A program made the translations under genes and the position numbers. A stretch of DNA of 64,000 bases from the NCBI RefSeq assembly GCF_022965805.1, contig NC_133109.1, positions 2,823,857 to 2,887,856 of the forward strand. Direction: 5' to 3'. The stretch comes from Primulina eburnea (taxonomy: Eukaryota > Streptophyta > Magnoliopsida > Lamiales > Gesneriaceae). The notes under the pieces are model-generated. The model ran no database searches. It had not been told where the DNA came from and saw nothing but the letters and a program-made list of their open reading frames with translations. Of the stretch, positions 60,339 through 64,000 are shown one piece after another. Every line of letters starts with the position of its first letter. The first letter of the stretch is position 1.

Positions 60339-61056
60339 GGAACTGGGTTTTTCTTAAGCCTATCATGTAAAGGTTTTGCTATTGTATTAATGTTAGGACA
60401 GAAATCTAGAACATAATTTAAACTTCCTAAAAATCTTTGTAATTTATTTTTATCAAGTATTTTATCAGGGAATTTATTTGCAAATTGCAAAGATCTTTCA
60501 ATAGGTGTAATAGTTCCTTGTGATATGTAGTGTCCTAAAAATCTGATTTTAGTCTGGAATAGGCTTATTTTTGATTTGGATACTACTAAACCATTTTGTT
60601 TTGTAATATAAAGGAATGTTTTTAGGTGTTTTATATGCTCATCTATGTTGTTTGAAAAGACTAAGACATCATCAATATAAACTATACAATATTTTGAATA
60701 ATCATTGAAGATTTCATTCATAATTCTTTGGAATTCAGACGGGGCATTTTTTAACCCAAAAGGCATTACATTCCATTCATATTGTCCAAAAGGGACTGTA
60801 AAAGCAGTTTTATACCTGTCTTTTTGAGAAATTTGTATTTGCCAAAATCCTGATTTCATATCAAATTTAGAAAATATAGAAGCATTATGCAGTTTTTGTA
60901 ATAGATCTTTTTTATTTGGTATAGGATATCTGATCCATTTTAATGCTTTATTTAATGGTTTATAATTTATTACTAATCTGGGAGTCCCTCTTTCAATTTC
61001 AGAATTTTTATTAACATAAAAAGCAGCGCAACTCCAAGGAGATCTAGATTTGGAAA
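60314..61056 (-). pseudogene. Reverse transcriptase domain of the caulimovirid-like polyprotein
   Basis: The frame is open from just after the break near 61060. It includes SPWSCAAFYVNK, then KSGFWQIQI, MPFGLKNAPSEFQ, the catalytic YIDDVLVFS and FLGHYIS. RT makes viral DNA from the pregenomic RNA. It is cut off from the protease by a frame change and ends at a stop at 60314. Confidence 0.8.
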
Positions 61057-62412
61057 TTAGACCTTTCTTTCCAAATCTTGTATTTCCTTTTTACAATGTT
61101 CTTCTAGATCAGAATTCATTTGTATTGGTCTAGCTTTGGTTGGGATTTGTTTATCATTAAAATCTTGTTCATAAGGGAGATCTACAATATGTTGTTTTCT
61201 ATTCCAGAAAGCATTTGGAATTTCTGAACAAATTTCTGTTTCTAATAGCTTTTGAAATTTTGAAATTTTATTTTGAAGTTCTTGTGTTTCTAGTTGTTTT
61301 ATTATCCTTTTTTGGGAAATATCTTTTTTAAGATTTTCTAATTGAAAATTTTTTCCTTGGATTAGTACATTAATACTATTTTCATATATAAAATATGCTT
61401 TTATTAAATTGAGATTTCTTGTACGGGGTTTTTCTAAGAATTCAAATTCTAATTTTTTGTAATTAAATTTAAAAGAAATAGAATTATTATTTACTTTATA
61501 TGGAGTAATTAATCCTATAAAAGGTGTTCCTAGAATTACAGTATGATGTATATCATTAACAAAAATAAATGTAGTTTTAATAAAAACTCCATTGTTTAAT
61601 ATTGATGCTTCTGTTTTTGAATTGACATTTAATTTAGAATTGTTAGCAGCTGAAAGTTTTTCATTAGTTTTCTCTTGAAAATTTTTAGGTACTATTCCTG
61701 ATTTTATACAATTTAAATCAGCACCAGTATCAAAAAGCGCTATTGTACTAATTTTAAAATTTTCTGAAAATACCAAATTTATTTTTAGTATGTATTTTCT
61801 AGAGGTTATTTCTCTTAATACAAAAAGAAAGTCTTCTGGAATTTTCTCAAGGTTTTGAATATTTTTTATTTCATTATCTTCAGATTCTTCAGAATTTTCA
61901 GTGTTAATATTATCTATTATTCTTTTGATTATTTCAGAATTTTCTTTTTGTTTTTCTTTTAATTCTTTTAGTTCTAGTTTTATTTCTTTTATATCTTTTT
62001 GTAAGTCTGAGATTGTTATCTCTTTATTTTTTCTTTTATTTCTTTTTTCTAAAATATTGGTTAGGTCGTAAGTATTTTTAGAAGTATTTGATAAAGTAGT
62101 AAATTTTATTTCTGTTTTTTCTTCTTTATTTTCTTTGAGAGATTTTAAAATTTTTTCAAGATATTCTTTTTGAATATTAGGATCATTTATGTCTTTTAGA
62201 ATATCAAGAAAGAATTGTTGATCTTTTGAAAGCATGTTAATTTGTTTTTCAGATTCATTACTAGATGTAATTAATTCATCTATTTGTAAAGATTCATTTT
62301 CATCTTTAGAAGAAAAATTTTCTAATTCTGACTCAGAAGAATCAATTAAAAGATTAGAAATTTTATTTAATATTTCTTCATTTAATTCTAATTCATTTAA
62401 CTGTTTATTCAA
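61057..62412 (-). pseudogene. Zinc-knuckle-linked protease region of the caulimovirid-like polyprotein
   Basis: 451 codons of open frame; the same frame upstream (62413-62523) encodes a CX2CX4HX4C zinc knuckle (CYKC...H...C). After a Glu/Lys-rich coiled-coil-like region comes the retropepsin motif FDTGADLNCI and its partner ILGTPF. The protease would process the polyprotein. The end shows the start of the RT before the frame is lost at 61057. Confidence 0.75.
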
Positions 62413-62523
62413 TCTACAATAATTGGCAGTATGTCCTTTTTTATGACATTTATAACATTTAATATCTTTAAATGATTTTTTAGGATATTGTTTGAAAATT
62501 TTAAATTTCTTATACGGTTTCTT

Positions 62524-63894
62524 TTAAAAATCTTCTTTTGGTTTAAAATTTTTCTTATTGTATTTAAAATTTTTTCTATATGACTTTTCAGTAGATTCAC
62601 TACAGTTTCCTAAGCATTTAGAAGGAGAAGGTTTATTAGGATTTATATCGAATTGTTGACAGAAAGTTCCTAATTCTTGTTTCGTTCTTTTCATTTCCCA
62701 TTTTAAATGTTTTTGTAATTTTAGATCTTGACATATTTTTAAACCTTCTTGTTGAGTTAAACTAATTAATTGACCATAAGTAAATTCATTATAAGGAATT
62801 ATTTGTTTTCCACATGATTCTCTAATTTTATTTCTAACCTTTTCTCCTAAAAGAGTTGGTAATCCTGCTAGGAATTTTTCTTTCCAAAATGGTTGATTAG
62901 AGTCTTCCCTAAGCATGACTCTGGTTAGAAAAGTATTTTTATACCATTGAAAATCACTTAATTTTTTACATTTAAGATTTGATAATAATTCAGCATTTTT
63001 ATCTTTTAAATGTGAAGGATCACCTATAAAGTGTAAAGAGATTGTTAGGATTAAAGTAGCTACAGCATCTTGTTGGGGATTTTCATCTTGATCTAAAATT
63101 GGTATTCCGTCTTCATCAGTTTTTATAGAATTTAAAATATCTTCTTGTTGTTGATTTGTAAGATAATAGTCCCACCAACCCTTAATTTGGCCAGAAAAAC
63201 CAGCTATAAGGAGTTCGGCTATGGTTCTATCTTGTGTATTTGTTTGAGTTTTATAGGCATTTGCTGCCATAGTCATTTGTTGTAAAATACTAAGAATATT
63301 ATATTCAGTCATTCCATCTATGTTCCAATCATAAACGGAAGAAGCATTAAAACGAGATTGTGTTATGGGTTTTATTATTCCTAAATCTGGAGCAGGAATA
63401 ATTTGTAACTTTTGTGAAGATTGATTCCAATCTATTTTATTGATTTTATTTGTAGGATTTTGGAATTGTTCTAAAGCTTCATTAATATCTGAATCATGAT
63501 TTAAGGTATTTATTCTGAGATTAGATATTGGTGTTTTAGGAGCAATTTGATCTATGGGTTGATTTGAGCTATTGGCTATTGTATCCATTTTACTTAATTT
63601 ATCTTGTATTAATTTTATAAATTCAAAATTATTCTCTTTGATATTTTTAACACTATTTTCAGTTATTTGGTATGGTTTAAAAATTGGGTTTTTGAGTTTA
63701 CTATCTATAACTGCGGTTTCTATATTATTTTTAATAGGATTAACAGAATTTGAAAATGGATAATATAAAGAATTTTGAAAGGAATATATTTCAAACCAAT
63801 CAAAAAATAAAATATGAATTTTATATTTATTTGTAAATTCATAGAATTTTTGTTGAATATCTTTTCTTGTATCCATAAATTTTTCAAAAACCAT
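62524..63894 (-). pseudogene. Coat/gag-like protein of the caulimovirid-like copy
   Basis: 456 codons with an ATG after two in-frame TAA codons. A hydrophobic/aromatic N-terminus and a long polar linker precede the core GQIKGWWDYYL, which resembles the coat-protein core of caulimovirids, and a basic C-terminus (KKNFK). The stop at 62524 is in the same frame as the following zinc knuckle and protease, so a single stop divides an otherwise continuous ORF. Confidence 0.7.
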
Positions 63895-64000
63895 AATCTT
63901 TTTTCTTTATTATGTGTAGCATAAAAGTCTTTATGTAGAAAGTTTTTATCTACTTGGAATTCTGTGGCGCACTCACGGACAATTGTTTTGAGAATGATAA

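Larger units (their letters stand above)
57700..64000 (-). mobile_element. Second endogenous caulimovirid-like copy (runs off the right edge)
   Basis: On the - strand: coat/gag-like ORF, zinc knuckle, aspartic protease, RT with YIDD, RNase H, accessory ORF, a TATA box and a ~650-bp leader ending near a partial tRNA-Met primer site (complement of 57709-57724). No integrase is present between or after these domains, which separates it from Ty3/gypsy elements. Breaks: one in-frame stop at 62524-62526, a frame change near 61060 and another near 60330. The movement protein expected upstream would lie beyond 64000. Confidence 0.8.

Overview
The window is nuclear DNA of a flowering plant: AT-rich, with spliced plant gene families (bHLH, ERF/DREB, tonoplast aquaporin, REI1-like, tRNase Z, SEN2) set in dense transposon debris. 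A eudicot, perhaps an asterid, is my guess; nothing here fixes the species.

Layout. 1-2.1 kb: the left part of an endogenous caulimovirid-like (pararetrovirus) copy on the + strand. It abuts, and probably interrupts, a bHLH gene on the - strand (exons at 2386-4647, last exon not found). 7.1-15.4 kb: a decayed Copia element. Its protease region is split by a SIRE-like LTR element (7656-11492, TSD AAACC) and its GAG-pre-integrase region by a solo LTR (11774-13727, TSD ACAAC). 16-19 kb: members of a ~180-bp palindromic MITE-like family and a TIR element. 19.8-22.2 kb: an intact five-exon REI1-like gene. 23.9-25.2 kb: a long-armed foldback element. 25.6-27.0 kb: a three-exon TIP2-type aquaporin with an altered first NPA box. 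29.4-37.6 kb: a run of tRNA-biology genes, namely SEN2 (+), tRNA-Asn (-) and a 12-exon long-form tRNase Z (-) with a GC-AG intron. 38-45 kb: (TA)n tracts hosting a hairpin element, two TRIM-like miniature LTR elements, a hAT element, a SINE head and a hAT MITE. 45.8-51.4 kb: a DREB-type ERF gene cut in two by a very young gag-only Copia-type element (46224-51178, LTRs indistinguishable by eye, TSD TGTGC). 53.4-54.3 kb: a second solo LTR (TSD GCTGG). 54.7-56.7 kb: a ~1-kb tandem duplication. 57.7-64 kb: a second caulimovirid-like copy on the - strand, with coat/gag, zinc knuckle, protease, RT, RNase H and an accessory ORF, broken by one in-frame stop and two frame changes.

The most unusual signal is in the leader of the young Copia element: six (plus one decayed) hairpins at ~85-bp spacing, each with a ~10-bp stem and a nearly constant 12-nt loop, and with stem changes that preserve pairing. 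All exon models were built by hand from splice sites and reading frame, without transcript evidence.
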